Assembly: GCA_963854735.1 (NCBI GenBank)
Contig: OY978110.1
Span: 1 to 49,038 of the forward strand
Direction: 5' to 3'
DNA from: Marvania coccoides
Taxonomy: Eukaryota; Chlorophyta; Trebouxiophyceae; Chlorellales; Chlorellaceae
DNA length: 49,038 nt
In this document: one piece after another, positions 48,765-49,038 of the stretch
Layout: each line of letters starts with the position of its first letter
Numbering within the stretch: position 1 is the stretch's first letter
The notes under the pieces: model-generated
The model's input: the letters and a program-made list of their open reading frames with translations, nothing else
Told to the model about the DNA's origin: nothing
Databases searched by the model: none
Position numbers and translations under genes: made by a program

Positions 48765-48854
48765 ACAATAGTAGACAGAGTCTGAATAATGGCTTTGTTT
48801 TCTTAGTAATATAAAATATTTATTTATATAAATATTTTGTATTCTCCATATATT

Positions 48855-48926
48855 TGGGATGTCGCCAAGTGGTAAGGCATCGGAATTTGGATCCGACATT
48901 CAAAGGTTCGAATCCTTTCATCCCAG
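48855..48926 (+). tRNA. trnQ: tRNA-Gln (TTG)
   Basis: The acceptor TGGGATG pairs with CATCCCA, and the anticodon stem TCGGA/TCCGA encloses ATTTGGA (TTG). Confidence 0.95.
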
Positions 48927-49038
48927 GCTACTAGTACTAGCTGGTAATAATATTATTTAAGGATTTTCAAATACTTGAAAAGAGTCTGAATAATTGTATC
49001 TTATTTAAAAAAAATAAGCAACCATTCATTGATTATAA
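48927..49038. repeat. Family C and B fragments at the window end
   Basis: GGATTTTCAAATACTTGAAA (family C), then AGTCTGAATAATTGTATCTT...GCAACCATTCATTG (family B). If the molecule is circular, this is the trnQ-trnF spacer. Confidence 0.65.

Overview
The window is a nearly complete, probably whole, mitochondrial chromosome of an alga, most likely a chlorophyte green alga of trebouxiophyte type. The reasons are: a full single-copy set of mitochondrial genes in about 49 kb; very AT-rich DNA; bacterial-like large, small and 5S rRNAs; tatC plus ten rps and four rpl genes; nad7, nad9, atp1 and atp4 still organelle-encoded; and no sdh genes. As remembered, this set matches what is known of Prototheca wickerhamii and relatives. 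The exact taxon cannot be read from the sequence alone. The code looks standard: Trp codons are TGG, the only tRNA-Trp has a CCA anticodon, and TGA ends rps3.

Contents: 33 recognisable proteins. These are complex I (nad1, 2, 3, 4, 4L, 5, 6, 7, 9), cob, cox1-3, ATP synthase (atp1, 4, 6, 8, 9), ribosomal proteins (rps2, 3, 4, 7, 10, 11, 12, 13, 14, 19; rpl5, 6, 10, 16) and the translocase tatC. There are three rRNAs and 26 apparently functional tRNAs covering all 20 amino acids, including three CAU tRNAs (initiator Met, elongator Met, Ile). rnl carries two group I introns, the first with a single-motif LAGLIDADG endonuclease. All other core genes are intronless.

Layout: genes lie in alternating strand blocks. 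+ 1-2916 (tRNAs, nad9, a 27-bp tandem array); - 3013-5058 (rpl5-rpl6-rps13-rps11); + 5417-13851 (trnE, atp9, rrn5, trnM, rnl, rps3-rpl16-rps19-rpl10); - 13857-23881 (rns, two unknown membrane-protein genes, cox1, a decayed gene copy, nad7, cox3, cox2, trnI); + 24700-30990 (trnY, atp8-atp4, trnL, trnR, nad5, nad4); - 31197-38087 (nad1, atp1, tRNAs, a decayed gene copy, nad4L-nad6, tatC); + 38424-43171 (rps4, rps12-rps7, trnC, nad2, rps10); - 43599-47777 (rps14, rps2, nad3, cob, tRNAs); + 48015-48926 (atp6, trnQ).

Two things stand out. First, a five-member family of unrecognised small membrane proteins shares an EKYGE-K-RGY motif. Two members (234 and 164 aa, adjacent) look intact. Three are truncated copies damaged by poly-T frameshifts or a TGA where relatives have Trp, and one of these sits in an inverted duplicate of the trnF-trnS-orf block. 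Second, almost every intergenic space is filled with palindromic repeats built from a small vocabulary of words. These repeats have also entered rnl variable regions and an rnl intron, and have been translated in frame inside rps3, rps4, rps7, rpl10 and the tail of tatC.
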